DNA of 64,000 nucleotides from NCBI RefSeq assembly GCF_024181405.1, contig NZ_CP051302.1:1984001-2048000 (forward strand), read 5' to 3'. The position numbers and the translations under genes were made by a program. How positions within the stretch are numbered: position 1 is the first letter of the stretch; each line of letters starts with the position of its first letter. The notes under the pieces are model-generated. The model saw only the letters and a program-made list of their open reading frames with translations, had not been told where the DNA came from and did no database searches. This document shows positions 1-8,747 of the stretch, piece by piece. This DNA is from Treponema denticola (GTDB lineage: Bacteria; Spirochaetota; Spirochaetia; Treponematales; Treponemataceae).

Positions 1-1
1 A

Positions 2-469
2 ATACGGACAACCTTTTTGGTAGGCTTTCCGGGCGAAACTGACGAAGATTTCAATGAGACCATCAAGTTTTTAAAGGAATTAAGGCCTCTTTGGTCGGGC
101 GGCTTTACATATTCGAGGGAGGAGGATACTCCTTCATATTCTTTTAAGGGCAGGGTTCTCAAAAAAACTGCAGAAGCCCGTCTTGCCGAAATACAAAATA
201 CTCAAACCTCCATAACAGAAAAAAAATTGGATTCCTTTATAGGAAAAGAAATAGAGGTCTTAGTAGAAGAGCTTATTCAGGCAGAAGATAAAGCATTTTT
301 AGCCCTAGGACGGGCTTGGTTTCAAGCACCGGAAGTTGACGGAGCCGTTGTTTTAAACTTTAATTTAAACAAAAAAGACACTGATGGAAACCCGATAGCT
401 CCCGGCTCAATTGTAAAAGCAAGGATTGCAGCCCGAAACGGTTTTGATCTCGAAGCCCTAGCCGTTTAG
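2..469 (+). CDS. rimO: RimO, ribosomal protein S12 methylthiotransferase (3' part)
   Basis: This is the C-terminal part of a radical-SAM methylthiotransferase; the start lies before the window. The frame opens with IRTTFLVGFPGETDEDF, the conserved strand of the radical-SAM barrel in RimO/MiaB proteins. The last ~75 residues form a TRAM-like RNA/protein-binding domain (FIGKEIEVLVEE through GSIVKARI). The family thiomethylates an aspartate of ribosomal protein S12. The acidic-rich TRAM tail and the GFPGET motif favour RimO over MiaB, but the N-terminal cysteine cluster that would settle it is outside the window. No further gene follows closely. Confidence 0.85.
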   Translation: MRTTFLVGFPGETDEDFNETIKFLKELRPLWSGGFTYSREEDTPSYSFKGRVLKKTAEARLAEIQNTQTSITEKKLDSFIGKEIEVLVEELIQAEDKAFLALGRAWFQAPEVDGAVVLNFNLNKKDTDGNPIAPGSIVKARIAARNGFDLEALAV

Positions 470-624
470 AACTTGTCGATAAAAACCTCCATAATGTATA
501 AAGACTTGTAAAAATACGCCGATACTGTAATGAGGTATAATTAATTCCGCCTTAGAATTTAGCATATTGTAGAGGGTTTACTAATCCTTTATAAATATGA
601 TAAAATAGGTATTGGAGATTTAAG

Positions 625-2664
625 TTGCGCACAAGTTTAAAAGTTTTTATAAGTTTAGTTATCTCTCTAGCCATATTTTCGGGTCTTTTATATTTAACGG
701 CCTCAGATTATGAATCTTTTACGGAAACGAAAATATATAAACCTTCCATATTACGGCATATCAATGAAAACCTAAAAGAGATTGAAAAAACTTTTATAGC
801 TTGGAATAAAGAAAACACCGAGTTATTTAAAAATTTCCTTCGTGAAGAAGCATTAATGTCAGCAGTAAAGCAGGATCAAGACCAATCCGACATAGAAGCA
901 CGAAATAATATCATTTCAAAAATAATATCGACAGTCCCCGGATTTGCAGGATTGCGGATAATCGATTCACAATATCAAAAAATTCACTTTAGTACCTTTC
1001 CGGAAGACATTCTAAGCAAGACAAACTCAATGCTTTCATATAAAAGGTACAACGATGCAGGCAATTTAATTCCATACCAACATATAGCATCTGCAGACAA
1101 GTCGGAAGTAAAAATTACGGCTTCAACGGCTTTTGATGTGATTCTATATTGTTTGCCTTTTTATGATACCTATGATGTATATAGGGGAACGGCTGTTTTT
1201 TATATCTCAGGGAACAGCTTTTTATATCATTTGGTTTCAGAAAACATCCTTTCAATCAGCGACGGTTTAGCCCTCCTCGCCGACGAATCCCATACCATAA
1301 TCGGGCTTTTGACGGGTAACCATAATGTTGTTTCTCCGGAATTAAAGGAAGCCGTTCTCAATGACTGGGAAAGGTTACCTCAAAATGTACGCATAATAGG
1401 CCTTGAAGGCGAGGATCGCTGGGTTCTTATTACAAAAAAATCCGATTTTGGTTATGTAGGCCGGATAACCGAAAAAGATGTTTTTATGTTCCCCATGACC
1501 GTTAAGTATTTTTTGGTATTTACGGTTTTTGTGACAATATTTTTAATGTCCTTTTTATTATTAAATATAAAAAGAAACCGCTTATTTATTGCTCAAAATA
1601 AAATTCAGGCGCTGCATTGGTCAATTCTAAAAAACTATTTAAAAACATCTCAAAACGAAAATTGGGCAGAGCTGCAAAAAGAACTTGAGTATCATCGGCA
1701 TGAAGTAAATGCAGAAATAAAAAAAGGATTAGGGAAAAAAATTCTTGAAACTAAGGGAAAAGAAATAGATGATCTCTTACAAAATAGTTGGCAGGAAATA
1801 TTTGATATTATAAACAAAACCTCAAGAAACAAATCTCTTACCCAAGATCTAAAAAATATAAAAGCTGAAGAGCTTATAAATCTTTTGATGGAGGCGGTCA
1901 AAGCTCAAAAGGATGTTTCCGATAAGCCAAAACCGGCCTCTGAGGTCAAGGAAGTCGATGAAGTTGTCAAAGAACCCGATGAAGTAGAAGACGCTGAGAC
2001 TGTAGAAGAACTCGATGAAATAGAAGAAGCTGATGCCGTCGAAGAACTCGGCGAAATAGAAGAAGCTGAAGCCGTAGAAGATCTCGATGAAGTCGAAGAC
2101 GCTGAGACTGTAGAAGAACTCGGTGAAGCAGAAGAAGCTGAAGCCGTAGAAGATCTCGGTGAAGTAGACGAAGCTGAGCCTGTCGAAGAGCTCGATGAAG
2201 TCGAAGACGCTGAAGCCGTAGAAGAACTCAGCGAAGTAGAAGAAGCTGAAGCCATAGAAGAGCTCGGTGAAGCAGAAGACGCCGAGGCCCTCGAAGAGCT
2301 CAGCGAAATAGAAGATATGGATGACCCAATGCTCCGTTTAAATGATTTAGGATATACTATCTCAGGTTTGGATTTTTCCGAACTTGATGTTCCTATTTCG
2401 GAATTGGAAAAGGCAGAAGCTAAAAAGGTTGAATACATTACCGAAGATTATAGCCCTATACGTTCAATGTGGGGAAAGTATGACGAAAGCCCAATCTTGG
2501 GTACTCTGGATGTAGTAGGAGAAAGTGAGCCTGTGCCTTTGCTTGATATAAACGAAGAGCAAACAATAGTAAACGAGGACGGAGTATTTATTATCCGTAA
2601 AACGGAACCGATAAAACCTGAAAATAAAGATTTTAAGGCTCTTGTTGACTCAGTACTTAGATAG
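625..2664 (+). CDS. Membrane sensor-like protein with acidic 12-residue tandem repeat
   Basis: No known function is recognised. The 679-aa protein starts at TTG with GGAG eight bases upstream. It has a transmembrane helix at about residues 7-27, an extracytoplasmic domain of about 260 residues that resembles double-Cache sensor folds in layout, a second helix at about 290-313, and a cytoplasmic tail. The tail contains a Lys/Glu-rich helical stretch, then nine 12-residue units of the type DEVEDAEAVEEL (residues ~452-559), then a 115-residue conserved-looking end. No kinase, HAMP or methyl-accepting domain is seen, so signalling is only a guess from topology. It overlaps or abuts the M15 peptidase gene downstream and is probably cotranscribed with it. 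Confidence 0.6.
   Translation: MRTSLKVFISLVISLAIFSGLLYLTASDYESFTETKIYKPSILRHINENLKEIEKTFIAWNKENTELFKNFLREEALMSAVKQDQDQSDIEARNNIISKIISTVPGFAGLRIIDSQYQKIHFSTFPEDILSKTNSMLSYKRYNDAGNLIPYQHIASADKSEVKITASTAFDVILYCLPFYDTYDVYRGTAVFYISGNSFLYHLVSENILSISDGLALLADESHTIIGLLTGNHNVVSPELKEAVLNDWERLPQNVRIIGLEGEDRWVLITKKSDFGYVGRITEKDVFMFPMTVKYFLVFTVFVTIFLMSFLLLNIKRNRLFIAQNKIQALHWSILKNYLKTSQNENWAELQKELEYHRHEVNAEIKKGLGKKILETKGKEIDDLLQNSWQEIFDIINKTSRNKSLTQDLKNIKAEELINLLMEAVKAQKDVSDKPKPASEVKEVDEVVKEPDEVEDAETVEELDEIEEADAVEELGEIEEAEAVEDLDEVEDAETVEELGEAEEAEAVEDLGEVDEAEPVEELDEVEDAEAVEELSEVEEAEAIEELGEAEDAEALEELSEIEDMDDPMLRLNDLGYTISGLDFSELDVPISELEKAEAKKVEYITEDYSPIRSMWGKYDESPILGTLDVVGESEPVPLLDINEEQTIVNEDGVFIIRKTEPIKPENKDFKALVDSVLR
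1978..2301 (+). repeat. Nine tandem 36-bp in-frame repeats
   Basis: Nine consecutive 36-bp units encode (D/G/S)E(V/I/A)(E/D)(E/D)A(E/D)xVE(E/D)L. A tenth, degenerate unit follows. Units are similar but not identical at DNA level, with alternating gta/gtc and gaagac/gaagaa variants, so the array looks old but still recombinable. Because the unit is a multiple of three, gain or loss of copies would keep the frame. The encoded stretch should be a long, highly acidic helix or rod. Confidence 0.9.
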
Positions 2665-2671
2665 CACCAAA

Positions 2672-3847
2672 ATGCAAACAGTTTTAAACAATTTTAAACA
2701 ACTTCTTTTTATTTTATTTTTTATAGGCAATTTAAGCATTGTCCCATGCGAAAACAGAGACAAACTTGCTGCCTTTAATGTTAATCTTGATAATCCATGG
2801 CTTAGTTTAAAAGCCATTCAAACGGCCTATCCTGACCTTGTAAAGAATATTTCCTTTGATTCGGAATTAAACGATTGGTTTATAACGATAAGAAATCAAA
2901 ATTTGTATTGGGCAGATGGAAGACTTTTACCAAAAAAAGATATTCAAAATCGGCAAAAATGGGCTCCCATAATTTCTTACTTTTATTCCGATGAGGTACA
3001 AAACCCTAAAGACTTTTCTGAAGAACTTATATCGGCATTAAAACCGGAGAGTCTAATAAAGAATAGAAAAGCTGCCCCTCCCCCAAATTACACTTTTTTT
3101 ATGCTTTTATTCAACGGAAAAAACCGCAACGAGATTATAAAACAAATACGCCGCTCCCGTTTCTTGGGGTATGATGTATGGGTCCATCAGCGAGTTGTAG
3201 AGCCTTTAAGGCGTGTTCAAACAAAAATATACGCAGCCCAAAAAACAAACACAGAAGTTAAAAAATTTTTAAAAGAACTAAACCAGTGTTGGAGTTTTAA
3301 TTGGAGGGTTATAGCAGATTCCGGTAAACTGAGCAACCACAGCTGGGGATCGGCTATCGATCTTTTACCGGCAAACTACAAGAATAAAAAAATCTATTGG
3401 TTTTGGGAAGCTGCCCGTAATGATTATTGGATGAAAATAATGCCTTACAGAAGATGGATTCCTCCTAAGGCCGTAATAGAAGCCTTTGAAAGCGAAGGTT
3501 TTATCTGGGGCGGTAAGTGGACGCTCTGGGATAATATGCACTTTGAATACCGTCCCGAACTCCTATATATTAGAAATTTTGTTCTAAAGGCGGAATTTAA
3601 TGAATTTATAGCGCAGAATACACAAAATCTATATCAACGGCCTCAAATTGAAACGGAAAAACAAATATCTCAACGGCTTGCCGATATTTTTAAAATGGCA
3701 GAATTGATAAAATTTACTTCATCCTTTTCCAGTAATATTTTATCTTTTTACGGTATCGGCGGCATAACGGGGGAAGATAACTTTGAAAAAGAAGAAAATA
3801 TAGAAGAGCCGCAGGAACCCAAATATTTGGAGGAAATGATTGATTAA
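2672..3847 (+). CDS. M15-family D-Ala-D-Ala carboxypeptidase-like protein
   Basis: This is a secreted peptidase-like protein that probably trims peptidoglycan peptides. The core shows the M15 zinc signature: SNHSWGSAIDLLP (His and Asp ligands) and, about 70 residues on, WDNMHFEYRPELL (the third His). The first ~25 residues are hydrophobic (LLFILFFIGNLSIV) and look like a signal peptide. The start chosen is ATG 2672; an in-frame TTG at 2642 would overlap the upstream gene and lacks a better ribosome site. The C-terminal ~60 residues are low-complexity and acidic. It sits directly after the repeat protein and its stop overlaps the next start. Confidence 0.8.
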   Translation: MQTVLNNFKQLLFILFFIGNLSIVPCENRDKLAAFNVNLDNPWLSLKAIQTAYPDLVKNISFDSELNDWFITIRNQNLYWADGRLLPKKDIQNRQKWAPIISYFYSDEVQNPKDFSEELISALKPESLIKNRKAAPPPNYTFFMLLFNGKNRNEIIKQIRRSRFLGYDVWVHQRVVEPLRRVQTKIYAAQKTNTEVKKFLKELNQCWSFNWRVIADSGKLSNHSWGSAIDLLPANYKNKKIYWFWEAARNDYWMKIMPYRRWIPPKAVIEAFESEGFIWGGKWTLWDNMHFEYRPELLYIRNFVLKAEFNEFIAQNTQNLYQRPQIETEKQISQRLADIFKMAELIKFTSSFSSNILSFYGIGGITGEDNFEKEENIEEPQEPKYLEEMID

Positions 3848-4244
3848 GATTGCTTTAGGGATATTTATAATTCTAATATTCTTTTTACTCGGTTTGGTCA
3901 TCGGAAAATACAAGGAAAGGAGTTTAAATCTAAAAAAGCTAAATGAAGCAAGAAAAGATGCCGTAAAACGATCACGAGCGGTATTAAACGGACAGCTTTC
4001 AGAGCAGCTGGCTCCTTTTTTCCCCGATTTTCCTGCAAACCCCACAGAAATACGCTTTATAGGTCAGCCTGTAGACTATATTGCCTTTAACGGTGCTTCC
4101 CAAGGGACTATTACCGATATAAGCTTTATAGAAATAAAAACAGGCTCATCAGCTCTGAGTCCTGTTGAAAAAGCTTTAAAAGATGCTATCGAAAAAAAGA
4201 AGATAAAATATATGGAATATAGGGTAGATTTTAGCAATAAATAG
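3840..4244 (+). CDS. Membrane-anchored Holliday-junction-resolvase-like endonuclease
   Basis: The 134-aa protein has one N-terminal transmembrane helix (residues 2-20) and a nuclease-fold core: GQPVDYIAF, ITDISFIEIKTG and SPVEKALKDAIEKKKI. These match the family annotated as related to archaeal Holliday junction resolvases (Endonuc_Holl), with the D..EIK catalytic pattern of PD-(D/E)XK nucleases. The TTG start overlaps the stop of the M15 gene by 8 bases and has GGAGG six bases upstream, so translation is probably coupled. A membrane anchor on such a nuclease is usual for the family, whose true job is unknown. Confidence 0.7.
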   Translation: MIKIALGIFIILIFFLLGLVIGKYKERSLNLKKLNEARKDAVKRSRAVLNGQLSEQLAPFFPDFPANPTEIRFIGQPVDYIAFNGASQGTITDISFIEIKTGSSALSPVEKALKDAIEKKKIKYMEYRVDFSNK

Positions 4245-4312
4245 AGATTTTAGAATAAACCGCACAAAATAGTAATAAAAGTAATAAAAATACATTTTTT
4301 TCTTAAAAACAC

Positions 4313-4341
4313 TTGACAATTTTTATTTAATTTGATAGATT
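4313..4341 (+). promoter_or_regulatory. Predicted sigma-70 promoter upstream of a hairpin
   Basis: TTGACA at 4313-4318 and TAGATT at 4336-4341 are 17 bases apart. Transcription should start near 4348 and run straight into the terminator at 4377-4420. No open reading frame lies in between. Confidence 0.5.
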
Positions 4342-4345
4342 ATCG

Positions 4346-4420
4346 CTACACACAGAAAAGATACACATACTACTTCAAAAGAACCCCCGTATCCTCCTTT
4401 CGGGGGTTCTTTTCTTTTTT
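4346..4420 (+). ncRNA. Candidate short RNA ending in a CCTCC-loop terminator
   Basis: A predicted transcript of about 70 nt runs from the promoter at 4313-4341 through an A/C-rich unstructured stretch into a perfect 13-bp stem-loop. The 11-nt loop contains CCTCCTTT (4393-4400), the same bases as the 3' tail of 16S rRNA, so it could pair with Shine-Dalgarno sites. This layout recalls small regulatory RNAs with C-rich loops. It may instead be a plain bidirectional terminator between the two convergent genes. Confidence 0.35.
4377..4420 (+). terminator. Intrinsic terminator, possibly bidirectional
   Basis: Perfect 13-bp arms at 4377-4389 and 4401-4413 (AAAAGAACCCCCG and its complement) flank an 11-nt loop and are followed on the plus strand by a T-rich tract to 4420. 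On the minus strand the stem ends in TTTT, so it can also terminate apbE. Confidence 0.85.
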
Positions 4421-4435
4421 TGAGCAAAATTTAAT

Positions 4436-5551
4436 CTACTTTTTTATAAAAAAATCCTGATCGATAATTTCAACAGAAATATCATCATTCCCAAAAGCAG
4501 AAATGGAATTATCCTTATAAAATAAAAAACAGGCGGGCATTTTAGGCTTACCTATAAGGGGAAAATCCACTGTTATCAATTTTTGTAAAAGAGCCCTTGT
4601 TTTTTCTTCTCCCAAAACATAGCTTGATGTAGAAAGAGCATCGGCAAGGGTAGAGCTTTCACTTACAATAGAAGAAGCATTTAAGCGGTTTTGTACAGGA
4701 TAACCCGTCTTTGAATCGAAGATATGATGATAAATTATCCCGTCTTTTTCTATAAATCTTTCATAGTTGCCTGATGTTACAAGTGAAGCATCTTGAAGAT
4801 TCATACTTACAACAGGGTTTTGTTTTCCTATTACCGGATTCCGTAAAGCAGTCTTCCAAGTTTTTCCCGACGGATTTTTACCGGAAACCAGGATATTTCC
4901 GCCAAGGTCTATTAGAAAATCTTTTATGCCATGCTCTAAAAGTATTTTTGCAATTTTATCGGCTGCATAACCTTTTGCAATCCCGCCAAGGTCCAACCTC
5001 ATACCTTCTTTTTGTAAAAAGACCTTATTTTTTTCACTTAGGATTATGTTTTTATAGTCTAAAAGAGGCAGGACCTCTTTAATGTTCTCAGGCGAAGGAA
5101 CGGCCTCATTTTCAAAGCCAATGTTCCAAAGTTTTACTAAGGGGCCGATAGCCGGATTAAAAGCCCCATCTGTAAGCTCCGCCATAATAAGCGAAATTTG
5201 CAAAAGCTCGTACAATTCGGGCGAAACCTCTAAAGGAGAAAGACCGGCCTCTTTGTTTAAGCGCTCAAGTTCCGACTCGTTTACAGTAGTCAGACCTTTT
5301 AGATTATTATTTTCTGCGGAAATATTATCGGTGTTTGCATTAAAAATTGAATCAAGTTTTATCAGCTCGGCATAAACCTTTTCCAAAACTTCTTCCGCTT
5401 TTTTTTGAGGCTCGGAGGTAAGGATGCGGACTCTGCAAACGGTTCCAATAGACAACCATGTTTTAGAATATTCTTTTATTGCCGGCCGGCATGAAAAAGC
5501 TAAAAGCATGTAAAAGGCTAAAAATAAGAGAAAGATAGATTTTTTAAACAT
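4436..5551 (-). CDS. apbE: ApbE, FAD:protein FMN transferase lipoprotein
   Basis: ApbE attaches FMN covalently to threonines of target proteins such as Rnf/Nqr subunits. The 371-aa protein begins with a lipoprotein signal peptide and lipobox (LAFSC), so it should be anchored in the periplasm. Diagnostic motifs are LDLGGIAKGYAADKI (FAD binding), LIDLGGNILVSG, HHIFDSKTGYPV and SSTLADALSTSSYVLG (Mg2+ and catalytic region). It is the last gene of a minus-strand group with lspA and two cNMP-binding proteins; the lspA gap is 12 bases. No flavinylation target gene is next to it in this window. Confidence 0.92.
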   Translation of the reverse strand: MFKKSIFLLFLAFYMLLAFSCRPAIKEYSKTWLSIGTVCRVRILTSEPQKKAEEVLEKVYAELIKLDSIFNANTDNISAENNNLKGLTTVNESELERLNKEAGLSPLEVSPELYELLQISLIMAELTDGAFNPAIGPLVKLWNIGFENEAVPSPENIKEVLPLLDYKNIILSEKNKVFLQKEGMRLDLGGIAKGYAADKIAKILLEHGIKDFLIDLGGNILVSGKNPSGKTWKTALRNPVIGKQNPVVSMNLQDASLVTSGNYERFIEKDGIIYHHIFDSKTGYPVQNRLNASSIVSESSTLADALSTSSYVLGEEKTRALLQKLITVDFPLIGKPKMPACFLFYKDNSISAFGNDDISVEIIDQDFFIKK

Positions 5552-5563
5552 AATGGCTCCGGT

Positions 5564-6085
5564 TTAGCTGTCTTTAAGTTTTTTTTGTTTGATACCCTGT
5601 AAAATTAAATTTACACCAAGCCCTATTCCGCAGCAAACGATAAAGGAATCGGCAGCATTAAAGGTCGGCCAGCGTTCCATTCCCAAAATACCGAAAAATT
5701 TTACATCGATGAAATCCACAACACCTTCAGATCTAAAAAAACGGTCTATAAGGTTTCCAAAGCCACCGCCCAGTATTCCGCATATAAACCATCTTTGAGC
5801 CCTTGTAAGTTCAGCAGACTTTAGATATGCTCCGGTAAGAGCTATCAAGAGCAAAAACGGTAAAAAAACCAACAATATCTTTCTTGCAAATTCTCCAAAA
5901 CCGGCTCCAAGACTAAAGGCCGCTCCGGTATTGTATACAAACCTCAAATTTACAAGGTCTCCTATCACCGGAATTACCTCATTCACGGACATATATTGTA
6001 CAACCAAAATTTTAGTAACTTGGTCTACAACAATAACTATTGCAGTAAGCAAAAAAGGAAGATAATAATCTTTTTTATTGTTCAC
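5564..6085 (-). CDS. lspA: LspA, lipoprotein signal peptidase
   Basis: LspA cleaves the signal peptide of prolipoproteins in the inner membrane. At 173 aa with four transmembrane helices it has normal family length. Seen motifs are VDQVTK near the N-terminus, RFVYNTGAAFSLGAG, GNLIDRFFRSEGVVDFID and FNAADSFI; the last two carry the catalytic aspartate pair. The start is GTG with AGGAT upstream. The neighbour apbE encodes a lipoprotein that is itself a likely substrate. Confidence 0.95.
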   Translation of the reverse strand: MNNKKDYYLPFLLTAIVIVVDQVTKILVVQYMSVNEVIPVIGDLVNLRFVYNTGAAFSLGAGFGEFARKILLVFLPFLLLIALTGAYLKSAELTRAQRWFICGILGGGFGNLIDRFFRSEGVVDFIDVKFFGILGMERWPTFNAADSFIVCCGIGLGVNLILQGIKQKKLKDS

Positions 6086-6097
6086 AAGGATCCTGCC

Positions 6098-6757
6098 TTA
6101 TAATACATATAGATTTTGCTCTTTTGAGCGGCGAGTATTAACATAACGGGTTAAGTCTGTCATGTTTTGTACTATAATTCTATCGTCATAGACGGAAATT
6201 CTGCCCTGATCTATAAATTTCCGCATATTGTCTTCGGTTTCTTCTTTTGAAAGACCGGCCCAGCGGGCAACCTCTTCAATTGTCGTGTCAAAGGAACGCA
6301 TCTCAGTACTGCGGTCAAGATTGGGCTGGGTTTCATCCAGCATTAAGAAAACGTCTGCAATTCTTGCAGGCCTGTCTTCGATGGTTAAAATCATAAACCT
6401 GCGTCTTTGGGCATAGATTCGCCTTACAAAGGTCTTTAAAAGCCTCATAGCAATAGCCGGATTTCCCTTCATCAAAATTTCAAAGTTTTCTTTATTGAAT
6501 TCGAGGGCCATCACATCGTCATAGGCTATAGCCGAGGCTGAACGGGGAGAGTTATCCAAAATAGCCATCTCTCCGAAGATTTCTCCGGGCTGTAAGATAT
6601 CAAGATTTTTTTCAAATCCGTTGATAATTTTTATAAGCTGAACACGGCCAGACTGTATCAAATAGAATGATGAACCGGGTTCAAATTCTGCAAATATAAG
6701 AGAGCCTTTAGGAAAGCTTTTTGCAAATCTTGAAAATGAAGAAAAAAGATCCGACAT
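6098..6757 (-). CDS. Crp/Fnr-type cyclic-nucleotide-binding protein
   Basis: The 219-aa protein has an N-terminal cNMP-binding jelly roll (residues ~15-115; GSSFYLIQSGRVQL, LQPGEIFGEMAILDNSPRSASA) and a C-terminal winged-helix-like segment (TIEEVARWAGLSKEETEDNM... GRISVYDDRI). The phosphate-binding cassette FGEMAILDNSPRSAS matches the consensus well, so nucleotide binding is plausible. It is probably a transcription regulator, although the DNA-recognition helix is not a strong CRP match. Its ATG has AAGGAG upstream and lies 3 bases after the stop of the paralogous neighbour. Confidence 0.8.
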   Translation of the reverse strand: MSDLFSSFSRFAKSFPKGSLIFAEFEPGSSFYLIQSGRVQLIKIINGFEKNLDILQPGEIFGEMAILDNSPRSASAIAYDDVMALEFNKENFEILMKGNPAIAMRLLKTFVRRIYAQRRRFMILTIEDRPARIADVFLMLDETQPNLDRSTEMRSFDTTIEEVARWAGLSKEETEDNMRKFIDQGRISVYDDRIIVQNMTDLTRYVNTRRSKEQNLYVL

Positions 6758-6760
6758 AGT

Positions 6761-7762
6761 TTATGCTCCTTGCAGCCGGCTGCTGCATTCCTTTTGAAGT
6801 TCCCGAATTTTTCCGATTATATCGGCACCTGACAAGATGGCAGCCTTATCAAAAAAGGCAATCGCCTTATCGGGTCTTTCCATATCCATATAACACATAC
6901 CCAGATACATAAGGGCATCTCCTATCTTTGAAGACTTGGGATGCTGGGAAATAAAGCCCGTTAAAAGCTGTAAACAGCGTACATATTCTTTTTGAGAGTG
7001 CAAACTCTTTCCTGCCCCGATATAGGCATTATCTGTAATCTCATCGCCCGCCCCTGCTTCAATTACGGCATGATATTGATCATAGGCAGCTTCAAATTCT
7101 CCCTTTTCAAAAAGATCTTCAGCCTTATTATACGCAAGATGAACAGTGCCGTCAGTAACCGCAGCCGGTTTTTCGTGATGAGCAAAAACGGCATCATTAT
7201 TGTGTCCTTCTGCATTTCCGAAAGAACGGCCTGCAACTTCCGCCGTACTTCTAACAATTTGATCTACTTGTGAAATATACTTTCCGTTAGGATAAATAGC
7301 CTTATACCTTGTCCCAACCTGTCCTGCAGCCTTATAATGTTGGGAAGAATAAAAGGCATTCATAACATTAAAAAGCCCTTCTTCAGGGTTTTTTTCTTCT
7401 TCGCTGTCTAAAAGAGAGGCTAACTGCTTATGAATAGTCCTAAGCTGGCGGGAAAAAACCTTTATCATCTGTAAGATAATGCGGGTATTCGTCTGTGCAA
7501 ATGCTTCAAATTCCTTGCTTGTAAAAGAATAAACTATGGAGTCGGTTAGAACCATGGCGCTTTCTTCTCTTGGATAATTGCCCAATGCGGACTTTACTCC
7601 AAAAAATTCTCCGGTCTTTATATAGTCGGTAACCTGTTCTCCGGTTTCAATGTCTATAGATGTAAGAGCTATGCTGCCCGTGTTCAAAAGAAAGACACGT
7701 TCATCAAAGTCTCCCGAGAAATAAACTACTGAATTTGCCTTGTAATTAATAGCCTTAGGCAT
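6761..7762 (-). CDS. cNMP-binding domain protein with TPR tail
   Basis: The 333-aa protein has an N-terminal cyclic-nucleotide-binding-like domain (VVYFSGDFDERVFLLNTGSIAL, TGEFFGVKSALGNYPREESAM) followed by a linker and tetratricopeptide-like helices (about residues 210-320; AEDLFEKGEFEAAYDQYHAVI, YVRCLQLLTGFISQHP, GDALMYLGMCYMDMERPDKAIAFFDKA). No DNA-binding domain is seen, so it is more likely an adaptor than a regulator. ATG 7762 is chosen because GGGAGG precedes it; the longer TTG frame at 7780 would contain that site. It heads the operon with the Crp-like gene, lspA and apbE. Confidence 0.75.
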   Translation of the reverse strand: MPKAINYKANSVVYFSGDFDERVFLLNTGSIALTSIDIETGEQVTDYIKTGEFFGVKSALGNYPREESAMVLTDSIVYSFTSKEFEAFAQTNTRIILQMIKVFSRQLRTIHKQLASLLDSEEEKNPEEGLFNVMNAFYSSQHYKAAGQVGTRYKAIYPNGKYISQVDQIVRSTAEVAGRSFGNAEGHNNDAVFAHHEKPAAVTDGTVHLAYNKAEDLFEKGEFEAAYDQYHAVIEAGAGDEITDNAYIGAGKSLHSQKEYVRCLQLLTGFISQHPKSSKIGDALMYLGMCYMDMERPDKAIAFFDKAAILSGADIIGKIRELQKECSSRLQGA

Positions 7763-7822
7763 TACGGCCTCCCAATACAAAACTTGCGTTCTATTATTCT
7801 AGCATATTTTTTAAGAAAAACC

Positions 7823-7859
7823 TAGCCCTTCTTTGTTTTTTTTGATATAATCTTTTTAT
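7823..7859 (+). promoter_or_regulatory. Promoter placing the PHP gene start at the 5' end of its mRNA
   Basis: TATAAT at 7846-7851 ends 8 bases before the ATG at 7860, with TAGCCC 17 bases upstream. No Shine-Dalgarno is present. The transcript should start at or within two bases of the start codon. Confidence 0.5.
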
Positions 7860-8735
7860 ATGGTGGACTTACACACTCATTCAACGGCATCGGACGGCAC
7901 CTTTACCCCTACGGAACTTGCCGCAGCTGTTAAAAAGGCGGGTATTTCAGCCTTTGCCTTAACCGATCACGATATTTTAAGCGGACTCGACGAAGCTGCT
8001 GCAGAATCTAAAAGGCAGGGTATTATTTTTATACGCGGGGTCGAGATAAGCGTTAAATGGAGCCCCGGAGAGCTCCATTTATTGGGCCTTGATTTGCGTA
8101 AAGATTCCCGCGAGCTTAACTCGCTCTTACAGGATCTGCAGGATGAAAGGATAAACAGAAATCAAAGGATGGCCGAAAAATTAAAAAAAGCCGGCTTTGA
8201 TATTTCATACGAAAAGGTAAGAGATTTTGCGGGCGGAGATCAGGGCTTGGGCAGGCCCCATTTTGCGGCCTACATGGCAGCCCATAAAATGGTCAAAAAA
8301 AATCAGGAAGCCTTCGATAAGTATTTTGCAAAGGGAAGACCTTTTTTTGAAGAAAAAGAAAATGCAGACCTTGCAGCCGCAATTTCTGCCGTAAAATCCG
8401 CAGGAGGGATTCCCGTTTTGGCTCATCCCATGTCCCTTTATTTATCTTGGTCTTCCCTTCCCGATGTTATAGCGGATTTTAAGAGGCAGGGTCTTGTGGG
8501 GCTTGAAGCTTGGAATTCTTCGACAAAATACAATGATTGTAAAAGGCTAGAAAAACTGGCGGCATCCCTAGATATGCCCATAACTGCCGGAAGCGATTTT
8601 CACGGCTCAATCCGAAAGGACAGAAAACTCGGAACAACTTCAAAAAACTGTATAAAGATTGAAGACAGGTTTTACGAAAATTTACGAGCCCTCCATCCCG
8701 ACCTTCCGCCCCTGCAAAAAAGTCAAGCTGATTAG
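7860..8735 (+). CDS. PHP-domain phosphoesterase (TrpH/RNase AM type)
   Basis: The 291-aa protein is a metal-dependent phosphoesterase of the PHP superfamily. Metal-binding motifs appear in the expected order: VDLHTHSTASDG, FALTDHD, GVEIS, IPVLAHP and AGSDFHG. Family members of this size (YciV/TrpH) act as 5'-3' exonucleases on short RNA or as 3',5'-nucleoside bisphosphate phosphatases. The specific substrate cannot be read from the sequence. It is followed 12 bases later by the RNA methyltransferase gene, so RNA metabolism would fit. The predicted mRNA is leaderless. Confidence 0.85.
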   Translation: MVDLHTHSTASDGTFTPTELAAAVKKAGISAFALTDHDILSGLDEAAAESKRQGIIFIRGVEISVKWSPGELHLLGLDLRKDSRELNSLLQDLQDERINRNQRMAEKLKKAGFDISYEKVRDFAGGDQGLGRPHFAAYMAAHKMVKKNQEAFDKYFAKGRPFFEEKENADLAAAISAVKSAGGIPVLAHPMSLYLSWSSLPDVIADFKRQGLVGLEAWNSSTKYNDCKRLEKLAASLDMPITAGSDFHGSIRKDRKLGTTSKNCIKIEDRFYENLRALHPDLPPLQKSQAD

Positions 8736-8747
8736 AAGATTAAAATT

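Noticed and set aside
1978..2301. CRISPR-like array
   Set aside because: Repeats are contiguous, coding and lack spacers.
1905..2438. Serine-rich open frame antisense to the acidic repeat
   Set aside because: It is the mirror of GAA/GAT-rich codons (TTC/ATC and TCx on the other strand), has no ribosome site and only follows the repeat.
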